The position numbers and the translations under genes were made by a program. A stretch of DNA of 64,000 nt, taken from assembly GCA_021234155.1 (NCBI GenBank), contig JAJEKV010000006.1:2455815-2519814 (forward strand). Direction: 5' to 3'. This document shows positions 63,361 through 64,000 of this stretch, piece by piece (the first letter of the stretch is position 1; each line of letters opens with the position of its first letter). This DNA is from Isoetes taiwanensis. Taxonomy: Eukaryota; Streptophyta; Lycopodiopsida; Isoetales; Isoetaceae. The notes beneath the pieces are model-generated. The model saw nothing but the letters and a program-made list of their open reading frames with translations, had not been told where the DNA came from and did no database searches.

Positions 63361-64000
63361 TTGATCATTCTCCATCTCCATTCTCTAGGAAGCCTCCACT
63401 AGATATCCTGATAGAATCTATAATAGAAAATTCCAATTATCTTGATTTGAAAGCATTCTGTCGATGACACAGAGCAGGGGCGCTACTTCTGTATAAGATA
63501 TTCATTGTTGCTACAAAAAGGTACGGCAGTGTAGCAGTTTCTCATGCTCCTGCTATTGGTCAGCAAGCACCAATTGCATGTCCCATTTGGATCTTGATGT
63601 GAAATGACAATCTATATATCAAGCATCTCCATAGTTATAACCAGGCTATTGTCTTTTTGGAACTCTGAAAGACTAGTAAATGACTGAAACCTTCGATGCA
63701 ATACAGAAAGGTTAAACAACATTTATGTTACATTAGAAATTCAAAAAAGAACTCATCAGGTTTTCAAACTCCACTTGGTCCATCAGGTGCTGCTCATAAA
63801 TGATCCGAGTTTGGCTTATAAAATTCGGCATATGGCTTCAATTCTGAATACTTTTCGTCCAAGGCATCATGTTGGTGTAAAATAGACTTAATCAGATTCT
63901 TGAGTAGTATTTCTTCTTATGTCCAATATTTATGTAGTGTAATATTTTGATGTCTGCTACACATCTCAACTTGACATTTGCACAAGTTCAGGTTTGTCCA
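63361..64000. other. No gene seen
   Basis: Noncoding to the right edge of the window. Confidence 0.5.

Overview
This window is nuclear DNA of a land plant. The evidence is plant-type host genes (a three-exon HSP40/DnaJ gene, a trihelix transcription factor, a RAB6-interacting-golgin/DUF662-like gene end, remnants of a CLC-f type chloride channel, a plant FANCE and a Trp/Tyr permease), spliceosomal introns, and plant-type Ty1/copia and Ty3/gypsy (Tat/Athila-like) retrotransposons. Host genes are sparse and mobile-element debris is dense, which suits a large, repeat-rich genome such as a fern or gymnosperm. The species cannot be fixed from the sequence.

Layout. 0-2 kb: a decayed copia element (minus), cut by the window edge. 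2.4-3.4 kb: LINE reverse-transcriptase debris and a possible NPH3-domain scrap. 3.9-4.4 kb: a dispersed repeat with a tRNA-like promoter pair, repeated at 51.9-52.5 kb. 5.1-11.7 kb: an intact minus-strand class B DnaJ gene whose 3' end and downstream DNA (964 bp) are duplicated on both sides of a young copia-type retroelement (6713-9533). That element has no gag or pol. It carries one uninterrupted 783-codon ORF assembled from host sequences: a plant trehalase N-terminus, a LysM-receptor-kinase-like loop and a group 3 LEA repeat. 12-14.4 kb: no gene seen. 14.4-19.8 kb: three unrelated, broken host-gene fragments, all on the minus strand. 19.8-23.7 kb: no gene seen. 23.7-27.5 kb: a minus-strand LINE without its endonuclease. 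28.6-31.3 kb: diverged repeats, a tandemly duplicated LTR segment and copies of a conserved stem-loop module. 31.7-32.9 kb: a gypsy integrase fragment.

33.7-51.6 kb is a four-layer nest. A plus-strand LINE (endonuclase domain split at 35,751/48,797) received a 13.0-kb gypsy element (35,752-48,791; two 588-bp LTRs; ATATC target duplication). The gypsy element received a copia element (40,041-45,597; ACAGC duplication). The copia element received a 5'-truncated LINE tail (about 43,866-44,371). Removing the gypsy or the copia insert restores the interrupted reading frame. 52.6-55.2 kb: a 2.6-kb terminal-inverted-repeat element flanked by TTAA. 56.2-59.4 kb: host genes on the minus strand (golgin-like 3' exons, trihelix factor, a small two-exon gene). 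59.4-64 kb: noncoding with simple and tandem repeats.

The strongest candidates for new biology are the chimeric host-gene retroelement, the covarying stem-loop module at 29.1, 29.5/30.5 and 43.9 kb, and the uncharacterised ORF that replaces the integrase C-terminus of the gypsy element. All calls come from reading the sequence by eye and from remembered family motifs; no search or alignment program was run.
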